Positions 26,895 to 41,053 are shown, counted from the first letter of the stretch. The stretch: DNA of 64,000 nucleotides from Pogostemon cablin (GCA_023678885.1 CM042955.1:17557835-17621834), one strand, 5' to 3'. Made by a program: numbers and translations. The notes: generated by a model from the letters alone, not told the origin.

Positions 26895-27373
26895 ACCACA
26901 GCAACCAAAAGTAGAAAAAAGGGATGTGGAAAATGGTGATATTTTATCTTGATTAGTAATAACAAGAATATTGACAAACCCCAACAAATACAAATCACAC
27001 TAACTGCAGATTTCAAATATGAAACTACAAACAGTAAAAAGGACAATATGTGGGCAAAGGATAAGCCAACAAGCTCTACCTATACAACACATTTCAACTG
27101 CCACTCCAATATATCATCATCAGCCAAAAGGAAGGTTAGCTCAACTTCGATATCCTTGCTGATTTCTAAGCAGATGGATTCATAGTCTAAGTCAGAAGCA
27201 CACCGATCGTTTCCCCAACCCGATTTTTCCATCATCCTTCAATATGAATCTCTTCTCTTGACGCATTGGCATGCTTTGTTACAATTATACAAACAACAGT
27301 AAAAAGATTAAAATTAGAAAATGGCAAGGCTGAGAAAACCAAATCCTCAATAATTCTGCCAACCGATTATCTG

Positions 27374-30300
27374 CTATTGCGTACTGCGTGTCAGCCCACT
27401 TCTTGCTACAGTCCTACACACAGTGAAAGTGTGTTAAGAGAGAGCCACAACATTCAAAATTTTACGCAATTAATCCAAGACATAAGACCAAGAACATTTG
27501 TAATGTTCAGCCACATTAGTCATGATAGTGCATTTAAGTTATTTTCAAATTTTCAGCATCGAAAGCAACTCATAACAAAAGAACCTTTCCTTAGCTGGAA
27601 AATATAAGTAAAAGGGCCAAAGATTAGAATCAAAGGAGTTTAAAGTGAGCAAGTTTCAGGATTTGAACAAAAACACATGGCCATAACATCATTTCATGAT
27701 CAAGTTAAACTGTCCACCAAATACATCAAAATAAAAGATGGACAGAATTCAATGCAAGGTGTCTTAAAAGTCAATCATAAGTTTCAGAAGGGTTTTAAAT
27801 AAAATTCATTTCTCTGACATGCAGTTAGCTAGCATAATGCGTAGGCATAACAAGTCAACAAAAACAGGTTGTAATTAATATTAGTTTACAATTGCGAAGG
27901 TGCAATTTCAATGCTACTTCGCCCACGGGGAATCAGCATCCCTGAACATATTCATGTGCCACAAAAGATAAAGAATATACCGGTTAACTAGGAAAAACAG
28001 AAGTAGAAGGGGGAAAGAAAAAGTGTTCTTATCCATAACCAACCTGCTCTAATTTAGAAAAAATATGGAACACGAGCATCTAAGTAAAACCAAAATAAAT
28101 CTGAGAAATTTGCAAAAATTAATCATACGAAATAAGTAAACCACTAACGAGAAGGTGTCCTTGTTTACTCTTTTTTCAAACATTGGTACAGAAAAATGTC
28201 ACCAAATTAAAGCCAAAAAATTAGGTTTTAGCGAATAATCACGATGATCACCAATCACTAAGAGTAAGCAAACTTAACACAAAGAGGAATGGGAAATGAA
28301 ACCGCTAGTAAGCTAACAATATATGATTATACAATTATCAACACAAATGGTAATAAGTCAGATATGCTATCAAATTAATGGCTGATTTTTCACATAGTTG
28401 AAATGAACAGTTCAATATTAATGTTCCACTAAATTGACATGATATGAGATTAACCAATAACTTCAATTAGTCAATCCATAATGCAGTAGAAGTGCAGAAC
28501 AAATTTCGATTATATAGGTAAAAGGAATGAATGACATAATTTTCATGTCAGTTTCACAATACTTATGACATCAAAAAGTTCACACTTATACCAGATTTAT
28601 AACAGAAAATGGTATTCCATTTCCTATTCAGAAGACTCAAGCGTATAGAAAATAACATCTATGGACTTAAGAGTACCAGTTAAATAGGAACAGGAGATGG
28701 AACATTATTAGCAATAGAGTATCTAGACAACGGAAACAGGTTGTTGCAGCCAAAATTAGTAGATAGTCAGATTGCAGCCTTGTCCCTAATTTCTTTTTCC
28801 ACATTTGCTCTACATCAGGTATTTAATAAGACTAAGAATAAACCAATAATAAGGAAAAAAATCATGACAAGACAGGTTTTATGCATCAGATCAAGCCTTC
28901 TAGTGATGTGTTGGGCATACACATGTGTACTGCAACCTGATCGGTGTTCTTTTACAGAATAAATAGAGAAAACATGAATGGTACGTATTTACTGAGTCTG
29001 AGACTCTAGTATTTATAGTTAAAGCTATCAGCAGTATAATCTCAGTTATTTTAACAGTGATCTTTTGGCTGATATGAATAAGCACTCACAATTTTAACAG
29101 AGGGTAAGGTGTGGATGAGGTGATACATTCAGTCTGGTGGAGGATAATATGAAGAACACATGATAATTAATTGCAATCACATTATAAACAAAAAGACATA
29201 CCTTCCAGGAAGCAACTGAGAACTGTTGACTGAACTCTTTGAACTCCCAAGTCTTTTGGCTTTGTTTTCATGCTCTTTCTCTACCCGTATTGCAGCCACC
29301 TCCTTCTCCATAGCAGCCACCTCCCTTCTCATCTTTTTGGCCTCAACTTCCATAGCTTTTGTCAAAGTCTCTACCTTCTTTGCCAACATCTGATCACAGA
29401 ACATAAAAGCCAAAAACTTTTAGCATATCAACAATAGCAAGTACTGAAGACTTTTAGAGGATATAAATCAACCTCAATAGCATCATCTTTGTCTTTAAGG
29501 CTCTGATCTTTTTCATGACAAGCTTTCCTCAAGCAAATCACTTCCTTTTGTAACATATCATACAACAACCCCGGTACAGTATCCTTAGTATCTGTAACTG
29601 GTGTATCAATAGTTTTTTCCTCTTGAGTTGCTTTCCATGTACTACTTTGTGACTCTGTTTCCTTGGTTCCATCACAGGATTGGCTTTGCTTAAAATTAGG
29701 TCCTAATCCATTTAAGAGAACTTTACTTCTGTCTACAGATCGTGAGCCACCATCAAAGGATTTTGATGTCCCTTTTGCATGTTTCAACACTGTACTGCTA
29801 CCAGAAGATCTTAGTTGAAAGGAAGGTGATCTCTTGGGTAAGAAGCCATTGGAAGTCAATTTGGAAATGTTTTCAGCTCCACCGAGGGACTGGCGGCGTG
29901 AAGGTCCATTGCTTGCGCTTCTTCCTTCTGATGAACCACGGCTCACCGTGTTTGGTGATCTTAAAGTCTCTTCAAGAACTTTCAAACGAAGCTGATACTT
30001 TTCCTGGGGGATAAGATGAAAATAAATTTCAAATTAATTTAGGGTAAATTAAAAAATGCTGATCTTATTAACCCCAAGTTTAAGCAAGTCGCTTACTTTT
30101 AATTGGGCTTCAGATTTTGCAGTTCTCTCACTTATAGCAAGCTTGTCCCTAAGTTGCTGCATCTCACCCTGTCATAAACAAGTACCATTATTGCAAGAAT
30201 ATCTCTTAAGTAGAAAACTAGTCCAGCTGGCAAACTAGCATGCAGAAACATTGAGCTGAAGTGATTGAAAAGATGCCTGCATATATACCTGCAAGAATCT

Positions 30301-33005
30301 TCTTTCCTCAAGCCATTGTTTGACGGGCATCACTTTGTCATTAGCATCTTTCCATTCATTAGCTACAACGGTTGCTACCCTATTTGCTGTTACTTTGGCA
30401 CGGGCAAGCTCCCTATCAAGAGTTTTTCTTTCCTCCTAAAGATCAGATCAAAAGATATTACACTTACTTTCATTGAGCATATGATACAATATAGTACAGT
30501 GAATCAATGGGTTAAAGATAATTACATTCATCTCTTGAACTTTTCGCTGGTAGTCACGCACAGCATTGGCAGCTGCACCGCCAGCAAGCACAGCTTCTTC
30601 GAGTTCACGCACAGTTTGGGTGAGTTTTTCAACCTCGGCGACCTTTTGCCGATGCATTTTGTCCAATATCTTATTCTCTTCCTGATTTTTTTTTTTAAAA
30701 AAAAAAGGAACATGCCATTTTTCAGTGTTAAAAATGTTGAGAATTATCAACAAGCTGCCTTCAAGAATCAAAATACAAGGCATAAAATAATGCAATACCT
30801 GGCAAATCTCTATCTGCTTCATTAATTCTTGGTTCTTGTTTTGGAGATCATCAACCATAGAAGCTTTTGCCAATGCTGCTTGTACAGTTCTCTCCGCCTC
30901 TAGTAAGGCAGCCTCTTTTGATTTGGTGAGTCGGTCCAGTGCTTTGTTATCATCCTGTAGCTTTGCAATCTAGAAGGAAAAGGAAGTTATTTCACTTACT
31001 TGAACTATTCATTCAATGAAGATTATATAACTGCACGAGCAAAAGCCTTAATATACAAACCTCCTGCCTTGCAAGCTTGAGCTCAGCCTCTAATGGAGCC
31101 AAGATAGCTTCAATTGGAGGCATGTCATCATCCTTTTGAGCAGCATGAACTCTCCGAAGAGTGGCTTCTGCTGCAAATTGAGCTGCCATGGAAGCCTTCT
31201 TTTCATCGTTTATTCTCTTAATTTCAAGATTCTGTGCAAGAAAAATGCTCATCAGAGTATTAATGTTGGTTGTCTAAAGCATATAAGCCCCGGAAAAAGA
31301 GTAAGAGGGAGACTCTACAATCAATACCTTGCTATCGAGAATCGACTCTGTCAATTTGAGCTTCTCCTCCACCTTTGCCAACTCTTCAGTGAGCTAAAAC
31401 AAAACAAAGAATCTCAAATTTCACCATAAACTAAATCTAGGTAGCCTCATATAGCGAGAAATAACAATTACAGAAAAAGAGAAAAAAAATAAAGGAGGTG
31501 CCAGCAAAGGAAAAAAATAATAATAATAATAGTGTATATATGTGTGTGTATACTATATATATAATAGTTTAATATATAATTCATACGAAAGCAACATGAG
31601 TTAAAATAATTTTAGTGGTCCAGTTTCTCCAAAATGGAGGCACATTTACCAAACAATCAACTCAATTCATGCAAACACATCACTCATTAAACCAACATTG
31701 GCCTGCCTATGCTATAGACAGCTCATTTAACTGTATACAGGCTAATCCTTAAACACCTCTACATGCCTATTGTCTTAGAGATTACAGCAGCCTACCATTC
31801 ATCTACATCTCAAGCCAAGCAATCAGTAAACCAACAATACCTCAATACTTTTAAAGAAGTCTACCTTTTAGTGGAATCAAGAACCAAAGCAAATGACGAT
31901 AGAAATTATGAAATAAAAAGTGTAAATCATCATGATTAGAGAACAGTGCATTAATAACATGATATTCTTCTTCCAAACTTACTAAAGTTAAGAACTTGGA
32001 AACAGATATGTGAAAAACATTTCACTGTTCGACAGATTAACAGTGCACTGGCCCACTTGTATTTCCCAACCCAGAATCTCCGATGCACAAGAACACAATT
32101 TTACTCATAAAAGACCTAGACCAAGAAGACAAGTTGAGGTAACAAGCAAAGACTGAGCACTTCAAAACACTATAATAAGGAATGTCTAGAAAGTGCAACA
32201 TCAATTCGGCCACATGCCTCATCAGGATCAGTCCAATAACATCTTCAAAATGAGATACTTTTTTACATTAACCAAGGGTGAATTTGGATTTGCGCACGTG
32301 AATATCACTTATAGATATTGCAACACCTCCATACACAAAAGTAGAAAAAGAAACTATACAAAGACGTATCAGCTTCCAGGTATTAATTCAACTACATGTA
32401 TAATATATAAGCAAATGGATAATGAGAAATGAAGAAACCTCTTCAACAGCTTTTTCACGGAGTCTCTCAGACAGCTTCAAAGCCTTGATCTGAGAAAGAG
32501 CTTCCACCAATTCTCTATCCTTATCTGGAAAAAACAACTCACTTAAAATGTCGAAAATGAATCAATTTTTTTTTTAAAAAACTCGAATAGAGCTAAATTT
32601 CTCTTCTCCAAAAGTAAATAACAAATGACATCACCCAGTGGTTTGAATTGAATAGAATTATATCTAAATTAAAGAAATCACAGCACATCATTCCATCCCC
32701 TAAATAAATGACGCATCGAAGTAGCCCCGTTTGAGATCAAATCAGAGCGGATCCAGCAGAAGAGACTAACCTCTGACTTCATTCTCCAGTCGATTGAGCT
32801 CCAACTTCACCGGATCCGAACCATGGAGCAAGTTAATAAAGTCATCGGCGTCGAGGCTCGGCCGCACCGACGCCCTTCGCCGCGACGAACCCTTGAAGGA
32901 GGCCGACACGGCCAACGGCGTGGTGACCAGCGCATTGCCGCTGGTCTCCCCAGGATTCAAGTCGTGCATCGCGCCACCACTCCCCTCGCCGGAAACCTCC
33001 TCCAT
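27374..33005 (-). CDS. MAP70: MAP70 microtubule-associated protein
   Basis: Eleven exons on the minus strand: 33005-32771, 32524-32439, 31393-31328, 31231-31061, 30969-30799, 30681-30526, 30435-30289, 30168-30097, 30003-29473, 29389-29202 and 27413-27374. They total 1,863 bases (620 residues; Arabidopsis MAP70-1 is about 622), with consistent phases. Recognisable conserved blocks are VRPSLDADDFINLLHGSDPV (N-terminus), KKASMAAQFAAEATLRRVHA, DDDMPPIEAILAPLEAELKL and VAEVEKLTQTVRELEEAVLA. The protein is mostly coiled coil. Exon 9 (residues about 369-545) is Ser/basic-rich (SNGPSRRQSLGGAEN, KHAKGTSKSFDGGSRS). The last exon adds only 13 residues after a 1.8 kb intron. MAP70 proteins bind cortical microtubules and pattern secondary walls. 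A GA/GT microsatellite lies in the 5' region at about 33099-33122. Confidence 0.95.
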
Positions 33006-33842
33006 TTCTGATCTACTCGCTTCTTGCAGCGGGCATCAAATCTCCAAGAAGCTCCGTATTACTGAAGACAATGTCCGTAAATATCTGAGCAGGTGTGGGT
33101 AGAGAGAGAGAGTGTGTGTGTGTTTTGGAGAGGTGAGTTCAAAAAACAGTGCAGCAGTGGGTATAATACGAGTGAAGATAGAGTTTAGAGAGAGAAAGAG
33201 TTGTGATTTGAGTTCAAATCGACGTCCTTTTTTGTTTATCTCTCTAGAAAAAAGAAAAGGGAAAAGGGGAAATATTGCAACTCTCTCTGAAGCATGCTTT
33301 CTGAACTGATTTAGAGAGCGCGTATGTTTTTTTTGTTTTTTCAATAATAGCCCCAGTTAAAGGCAACGGAATCCGTAAATTGACGAAACCAGCCCCCGTC
33401 AAACGCCGTGCTATTGAAGAAACTCTGCGGAGTGACCGAGGATAGACCTGTCATGAATTAATTAAGGGAGTGGCTTTAGCATTTTTCAAGAATTATGAGG
33501 GCAGGGATGGTGAATTAATTAAAACATGAATCGTCAATTTTGCATCTAATTTCAGATAGATTTTTTCCCTATTCACTAACCCTAGAAATAACACTCCCTT
33601 CATCCACATTCTCGTTAAAATACGGAGTAGTATAATTAATACTGAGGGCGTACTTGCTTTTCACTCCTTATTAAAAACTAAATTTTACATACCCTATTAC
33701 AATTATTTACTTTTCATATTTAAATTATTATTTTATTACAATTATTTATTTTTATATATAAATTATTGTTTTATTAGCTATAACATAGTAGTATGTATAC
33801 ATGTTTATGTATATACATTTAAATTTAGGGTAATTTTAAATT

Positions 33843-35108
33843 GCATCGGTGCACCTAAAGTATATAGGTGTTAATTAAGGGTTTGTGGGTAGTTTATTTT
33901 ATTTTATTTTATTGTGAATATTAAATTAAAATTTAATCTAACAATTAAAATCGTTCAAGTACACTGGTGCATCATGTGCACCCTAGTTGAACTTCTAAAT
34001 TTGTAAAAAAATTTAAATAAAACTGTAATTGTTTACATAAAATAAATAAATGTTTATTTAATCTTTCTTTTTAAAAGATAATGTAAATTTTACATTTATC
34101 GATTAAGTTGTAGGACCGTATGTTTATTATTTCATTACAATAATTTTAATTTTAGCAAACATGTTCTACAATATTATTACATGTGAGTACCATAGTTTGT
34201 AGAATATATCCTTTAGTTTCCTAATAACCAAATGTGTAATCATGTATAATATTTTTGCATGGTTTATATTTTTCATATCATTCTAGTTCTACACATACAT
34301 GTCCTGTCAAAAAAATTAGTTACTATACATTTCAAACTTGAGCTTGCGGCTTGGGGTTAATAATTAAAAAACGTACTAAAGTTTGATTAATTGAATAAAA
34401 ATTATATTTTAACATAAAATAAATTAATTAAATTAAGGAAAAAAAATAAATTAAAAAATAATCAATTAAATTAAGCTGATTTTGGAGTGCACCACTATAC
34501 TCTAAGGTTGATCATGTTTAAATTAGGGTATAGGGCCGGGTAATTTTTTTTTGTTTTAATTATTTTTTCTAATTGAATAGTGAAAATTAAATTAAAAATT
34601 AATTAGGGTATAGGGGTAATTTTTATTTTAGGTTTTAATTATTTCTTCTTGAAAACTGAAAATTAAATAAAAAATTAATTTAACTGCTAATAAGATCGTC
34701 CGGATGCACTATTATTGTATTCTTAAACTGAATGAGTATTGAAATTAAATTAAAACTTGATTTTACGGTTAAAATCATTCATATTTAACGGTTAATTCAT
34801 CTAGATGCACCAGATTAACGGTTTAAGTTGGCCCTGATCACCTGAAAAAGTTTGTCTTTTCAAAAGTGTTGTTGTAGGCAACAAAAAAACCATTGCCTTT
34901 TTCATTGTTAGTTTATTGAAATTAGGGATCATTTTAGGGTACATTTGGTGCACTGGTGTACTCCCATGTTAATAGGTTAAATATGAGTAGTGGTAGTTTT
35001 TTAAAAATAAAATTAATTATATTATTTTATTTATGATTAAGATTAAATTAAAAAGTTATCTAACGATTAAGATCGTTCAAGTGCACTGATACACCAGGTA
35101 CATTACAG
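33843..35108. repeat. Cluster of three short repeats ending in GTGCAC words
   Basis: Copies lie at about 33843-33988, 34483-34720 (diverged) and 34932-35108. Each starts near a GGTGCAC/GGTGCACTGGTG word and ends near GATCGTTCAAGTGCACTG or a variant, with an AT-rich middle containing GGGTAGTTTATTTT-like or GTTTTTTAAAAATA runs. All three are in the same orientation. They look like local copies of one small non-autonomous element. Confidence 0.45.
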
Positions 35109-36091
35109 TTGGACTCCGAAATTAGTTGATTATATATTTTTCCATAATTTATAGTAATATTTTCTAGATTTCTTGTTTTCTTAACTTTTAAAGTAATTAA
35201 TTATACTTTTTAGTTATGTGGATTTCATTTAAAAGATTTTTCTTATTTTAATTAAAATTTAACATTTTTTATTTTTAAAACAATGTTTTAATATTTTTAT
35301 ATTTTTATAATTTAAAGTGATTATTAAAATTATTAATATTAAAAAAAGGACTAAAATATATAAATAAAATGTTAAAATTGCACTCCAAAAATTTCTAGCT
35401 ATATTCTAGTGATTTTTTTTATTTTTCAGTAAAAAGTATAAAAATTAGACAAAAATTACTGTCATTGTGCATAAATGAAGAATTAAAATTTTAAAAATAT
35501 GAAGTTGAAATTGTGCATACTAATGGGACTAAATGTGATATTTTTTCAATTAAAACCATTATCTAACATATTGATTTTTATAATTTTGCATTTAAATAAA
35601 ATATAAATAAATTGGGTCCATTACTTACCAGTACAATTTATGTATCTATATTACTACTAGATATAATATCCAACTTGAACCCCATTAAATACCACTTTTA
35701 ACCCTATTTTAATTTTAATTGAATTCAGAAATTAATTTATCCATTAGTCTCTTCATAAAAATGGGAAATATGTTGGAGATTAGTTAGTCTATTGTTCAAA
35801 CATTTTGAGATTGTTGTGTTCAATTTCAGTCTCAAATCTTCCTACTCCAACATTTTGTAGCTCTATTAACAAGTGGAAAAAATAGGCGAGAAACATGCAC
35901 TAATATATTCACCCCCACTAACTCCATAATTACCGTGAGAAGAAGAAAGAGAGAAGGAGTCAAGGGCTATGGGGACGAATTTACAGTAATGATTCAATTT
36001 GCATACTTAATTTGCATACACAATCCATGGTATTCAATTTGCTTACTGAAATTGAATACCTATGCACCTAAAAAAAATTAATTTTCAAATC

Positions 36092-36310
36092 TGAATACCA
36101 TGTAAAAGTTTTGTTTTCAATTTATTTCTGATTCAAAAAATGGGTATTCTGAAGTTGATTATCGATGCACATATGGGAGAAATTGAAATCTCATTCTGAA
36201 TACCTTGTACAAATTTTGTTTCAATATATTTCTGATTTAAAAATGGACACTGTGAAGTTGAATACCGTAGCACTTATGAGAGAAATTGAATTCTCATTTT
36301 GAATACCTGT
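36092..36310. repeat. Two-and-a-bit-copy tandem repeat, period about 104
   Basis: Units start at 36092 and 36197, and a third begins at about 36300. They share TGAATACC, GTTTTGTTTTCAAT-like, ATTTCTGATT and GAGAAATTGAA words in the same order. They are non-coding. Confidence 0.6.
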
Positions 36311-37229
36311 ATTAGCGGTAAAGAAGTTGGTTAAATTGATAACCCATTCTAAATTCCTATATTAGCGAGATTGAAGTTTGTTTAAGGGTAATTAAGACTT
36401 TACATTACATGTGTTTTGTAGCTGATAGTAATATAATTTATACTTTGTATTAAGTATTAATATTATCTTATATTTTGTATATAAGTAATAATTCCAAATA
36501 AATTTTATTATGTGACTCGATGGTGGTTCATTTATTTCGAAGCTCGCTAGGAGTAAGAAGATTATACTACAATTTTTAGTGTGTTGTTTAAACCAATTAC
36601 ATGATTAGTGTGATGCCTAATTAACCCGAAAATCGTTAACACTTGTTCTTACAAGACCCATTTTAACATTTTTAGTAAGAAGCTATTAATAAGAATTGAG
36701 AAGCCGCTATGCTTGTTTTTAGTTTTATAGTTTCAATTTAGAATTATGTAATCCAAAAATAAACATATATTAACATTATTGGTTAAATATTTTAAATTCA
36801 AATAATCTTAAATCTACATTTCTCATTCTTATTTAAACTCAAAACAAACATTGCCAATCTAACTTACTGAGAAGCCTGGTTTTAAACCCTTATTTCGGTT
36901 TTAAAAACTAAGTTTTACAAATATTCAAAACCCATACAAAAATTTTCCTATACGTGCCTACAAATCTTACAACCATCAACTCATACAGTATACATATATT
37001 TTCGTTCCTTTTTCTTTTTTCTTTTTTTGTTATCTCTCATTTCTTCTCTCTTTTATAATATAGATTAAATTTATACATTATTATACATTGATTTAATCAC
37101 CAATTTTAGTAAGAAATTGTAATTAGGGGTAATAATTCGTACCGTCATATCACGTGATAAAGATAAATTCAAACGCGACATAATAAGAATTTATTTTGTA
37201 AGACACGAATAAAAAAAGAAGGCAATTTA

Positions 37230-37520
37230 TAGTATGCACCGGGTGCACCTAAAGATATGGTGCACCCACATACAAATATAAATAAAAACATATACAATTA
37301 AGAGTAAAAATGTATACAATTTAATTGTTAATTTTTTTAATGAAAAATTGTATATAATATTCAATAAAATGTTATACACATATGGATGTTAATTTTTTTA
37401 ATGAAAAATTAATGTGAAAAAAGTATACAATTATTACAAAACACGTATACAAAATAGAATAATATGTATACAAAATATAATAAAAAGGTATATACATATG
37501 GGTGCACCCAATATACACTC
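37230..37520. repeat. Dispersed repeat, inverted relative to 24320-24660
   Basis: GGGTGCACC lies at the left and GGGTGCACCC at the right. Between them are words (GTATACAATT, TATACAAAATATAATAAAAA) that match the reverse complement of 24320-24660. The paired GTGCACC ends suggest element boundaries. Confidence 0.5.
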
Positions 37521-38345
37521 AAAAAAGAAAAACATCGTGTTGGTATGAAATGATATTAAAAAAAAAAGATTAAAAGTAAAACAAATTTTTTTGGAAATAT
37601 ATTTTCAAATGGCTAATTCATTTTTTTTTTTATCATATGATTGATTATGATATGTTTTTATATCAGATCATTTAACATATTAACGAATTATTAACATGTT
37701 AATGAATCGTCTATTAATATTTATTGTTTTTAAAAAATTGAACGAACAAAATGCACGAAATTTTTGTGATTGACACGATAACGGAATGAATGAAGGGAAA
37801 TACTAACTCGTATTGTAATTATCGTGCTGCCATCGACATATGATACGTGTACATGTTTGAATTGTTTTCACAACAAATTTATGAAGGAACTAATGATTCC
37901 CTTTTTCTTTTCTAATTTTACTTTATTGATTAATTAAATTAAATAATTCAATATTCCATCAGCATATATAAAAGGGCAATCTGTTTGACGTGTAGAGACA
38001 AAACCCGTGTAAGATTGCATAAATTAGTAAAACACCATCTACGTGTCATATTCTACTATTTATTATTGGGTAATAACCTTAATAAACATTATCATGTAAT
38101 TCATTGAATTGTTGCATATTTCATTCATAATAATCTTGCAACTTCAATCAAAGTATTCCATTGTGATTAAATTGTCGAAAAAATTGAGTAGTGTTTTAAA
38201 GTTCAGGAAGGCAATATCTCACGAGATGAACTTTATAAAATGATAAAAATGATCACAATGCTAAATTAAATTATTTATAAATTACTCATAAGACATAAAA
38301 ATTAATATTTAATTTATGAAATTGTGATCATTTCTCATGTAAAAG

Positions 38346-38384
<39 letters not shown>

Positions 38385-39632
38385 AAAATTATATAAAGTA
38401 TTATGGAAAACCATCAAACTTTTTTATTTCAAGAAACAAGGGAACATATTTTATTTTGAGGTAAGTTGTACACCTTTAACCCCTCCATCTACAGCTGGTT
38501 ATATTATATAAGAGCACAAAAAAAATTATCGCAATCATTTTAATGGAAAAAAAAAAAGAAAAAAAAAAAGAAAATGGTGCAGAGAAATCAATAAACTTGT
38601 TTAAAGATGAATTTAGGAAAAGAGCAAAGTGGGGTTGTTCCCCCCAACGACTGCTGCTTCACTGTTTTATGGTCTCCAAAACCAACGACCTGAAAACGAC
38701 ACTTTGCTACTTGCCCCGACTTGTCCACCCGCTCCGACCCGTCATGAGTCATTATATAGATCGATTCTTAAAGGAGGTTTAAATATCTACTATTTATTTA
38801 TATTAGTATATAAAATGGTCTAAGATGATTGGATCCGTAAAGTTCAAGTGAGAAGCACATTTTATTATCATACGAAATTATTTCATACTGTGCGATTTAC
38901 AATTTTTTTTATTAAGAAATTAAATTTTATTGAAACATTTCTTGCGTATGAGCAATACCCACAAATACAATTAAAACTGTGAATTTTAAATCAGCTTGAC
39001 GATCCTGACTTATATTTCGGCCCGTTTCCTAGCCCGCACCATTAAAGAGCCCCAATGGCGCAAAACTTAACCAAAATTAATGACTCTTTAGCTCATGGAG
39101 ATAACAAGAGCTGAACCATGAAAAGTGTTGAATGCAATGTGTAGTTAGCCCAATTACACCAATGCACAAGTTTCAACAAGCAGTGGTGCATTGTTGTATT
39201 CAAATTTGACAAATGACAAAAATCTCATTTTTTGTCATTAACTTTTAAGAAATAAAATTATTTTTATGAAAAATGAATGATTTGTAGGATCCTTAGAAAA
39301 AAACAGAGAAGAATCTTGTTTAGAGGGTGGGTCCTCCATCGCTTCTATCATTTGATATCCATCTTAATCTAATAGTCTTCGTAATTAAGAGTTCTGATTA
39401 TAGTTTGACTTAGAAAATGTTATTAGATTCCTAAATCGAAAATTAGGTGACAACCAAATTCTAAAAAGCCATAAGGCACGGGGAAATGTTTAGACTTTAG
39501 AGTGCTTCGCAAGGGATTTTAAATTTTACTACTACTATATAGTTCTTGCTCTTGGTTTAGGGTTAATTCTCGTGTACTATTGCACAAGAAATATTATAGT
39601 ATATTAATTAATAGGCAAATACTTGTGTGAGA

Positions 39633-39850
39633 TAGTCTCACGTAAAGGTTTATATAAGACGGACAAAAAATGATAGCTTTTATAATGAAAAGTGATACTA
39701 AAAAATATTAATATTATTTCATTAACAATTTATAATATAAATTTAAAGTAATAACATTTTATAGCAAAAGTAATAACGTTTTATAGCGAAAGTGATAACT
39801 ATTTTAAAAAAAGTAAAATGATCTCACGTAAGACGGTCTCACGCAAGACC
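39633..39850. mobile_element. GAGAC-type MITE
   Basis: The left end TGTGAGATAGTCTCACGTAA faces the right end TCACGTAAGACGGTCTCACG in inverted form. The ends resemble the outer shell of the foldback element at 21171-22738 (GTGTGAGACCGTCTCACG). It is non-coding and directly abuts the CACTA-like element. Confidence 0.6.
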
Positions 39851-39856
39851 AACCAT

Positions 39857-40362
39857 CACTACAACATAAATGGCTTTACGTAATACGTAAAAAATATTAT
39901 ATAGTTGCTTAATAGTGTTATTATAGACGATATGTAATAAAAATGTTACATTTTTTATATTTAGTTTGGTAACACTTTATAAAAGTTACAAAAAACTTTT
40001 TATAAAATTAAAAAAATACCTATGAGTTATAATGTGTTTCATCTATCGACTTATCTAGTCCATTAATCTTAACAAATATTAAATATTTATTTTATTATAT
40101 ATTTCAATTTTTTTTTCCTTTTCAAATAAAATTTTGTATTCAAATATTTTAACCGTTAACATAAAATGTTTGTAAATATAATTTGAAATATTGTTTAGTA
40201 AATAATATTTTTTTTTAAATTATAATTCAATTTTAAATAATACTCCATATATTAAAATAAAATATATATTTATATAATAAACTATATATATTTTGTACTA
40301 TATAATTACAATTTATTTGATTTTTTAAATAATAAAAATATGTATTTTTTTAAATATGGGTA

Positions 40363-40394
<32 letters not shown>

Positions 40395-40746
40395 AATTAA
40401 TATTTATCTTGTAAATATGGAGTATTAAAAATGCTAGTATTATAAAATGTTATGTAAATAATTTATGTATGTAGAAGTGTTTACTTAAAAATGTTACGTA
40501 TGTGCAAGTGCTATATAATAGTGTTACCTTTGTAAACGTGTTAAATAAAATGTATTATATATATAAAAGTGTTATATGCATGTGTTACATATTAAAAAAG
40601 TATTACATGTATGTGTTATTGTATAAAAAGTGTTACAAAAATGTTACATACCATAATAATTTAAAAAGTGTTACCATCTTGTGTTATATAAATTTAAAGT
40701 GTTAATGTGAGATGTTATATAATACTAGTTATTTATGTTGTAGTGC
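39857..40746. mobile_element. Non-autonomous CACTA-like element
   Basis: The ends are inverted: CACTACAACATAAAT at 39857 and ATTTATGTTGTAGTG ending at 40746. CACTACAA termini are typical of the CACTA/En-Spm superfamily. The flanking triplets are CAT and CCT, so a 3-base target duplication is at best imperfect. The interior is AT-rich with many AAAGTGTTAC-like subterminal words, typical of transposase-binding arrays. No transposase is present. Confidence 0.6.
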
Positions 40747-40861
40747 CTAATCAATAATAATAAAATTAAACATAATTAGAAATGCACATAATTGAAAAAT
40801 TACACTTCTTTACTCTCACACTTAACTGCATCAATTTAATAGAGAAAAAAATATATATTTA

Positions 40862-41053
40862 CTCTCTCCGTTCAACATCAATGTATCTATTTGTTTTTTA
40901 CACGTGAATTAAGGAGCATTGTTATTTTAAGTGTAGTGAATAATTATATTAGTGGAGAGTGTGTATCTCATATGTCTAAAAAGGGAAATAAATATATTAA
41001 GGGTGAACAGACCAAATTAGTAAAATAAATAGATTAAGGATGAACGGATGGAA
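40862..41053. mobile_element. Stowaway-like MITE
   Basis: CTCTCTCCGTTCAACATCAA lies at the left. The partly complementary TTAAGGATGAACGGATGGAA lies at the right, with TA on both sides. It has no coding capacity. Confidence 0.7.

Larger units (their letters stand above)
20907..27373. other. Repeat-rich interval between DRP1 and MAP70
   Basis: The first 150 bases hold the DRP1 5' UTR and promoter. No protein gene is supported in the rest. It contains the 1.57 kb foldback element (21171-22738), tandem repeats (23034-23320), a Stowaway MITE (23839-24074), a dispersed repeat (24320-24660), a foldback repeat (25874-26140) and the GGGGT/ACCCC inverted repeat (26760-26894). The stretches 24670-25870 and 26140-26750 are AT-rich with nothing recognisable. 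The 27.0-27.37 kb part is probably MAP70 3' UTR. Confidence 0.55.

Noticed and set aside
38543..38823. Open frames of 64-79 codons near 38.6 kb
   Set aside because: The start is Lys/Glu low complexity, and the second frame lacks an ATG and has a stop just upstream. Neither resembles a family I know, and no splice partner is visible.
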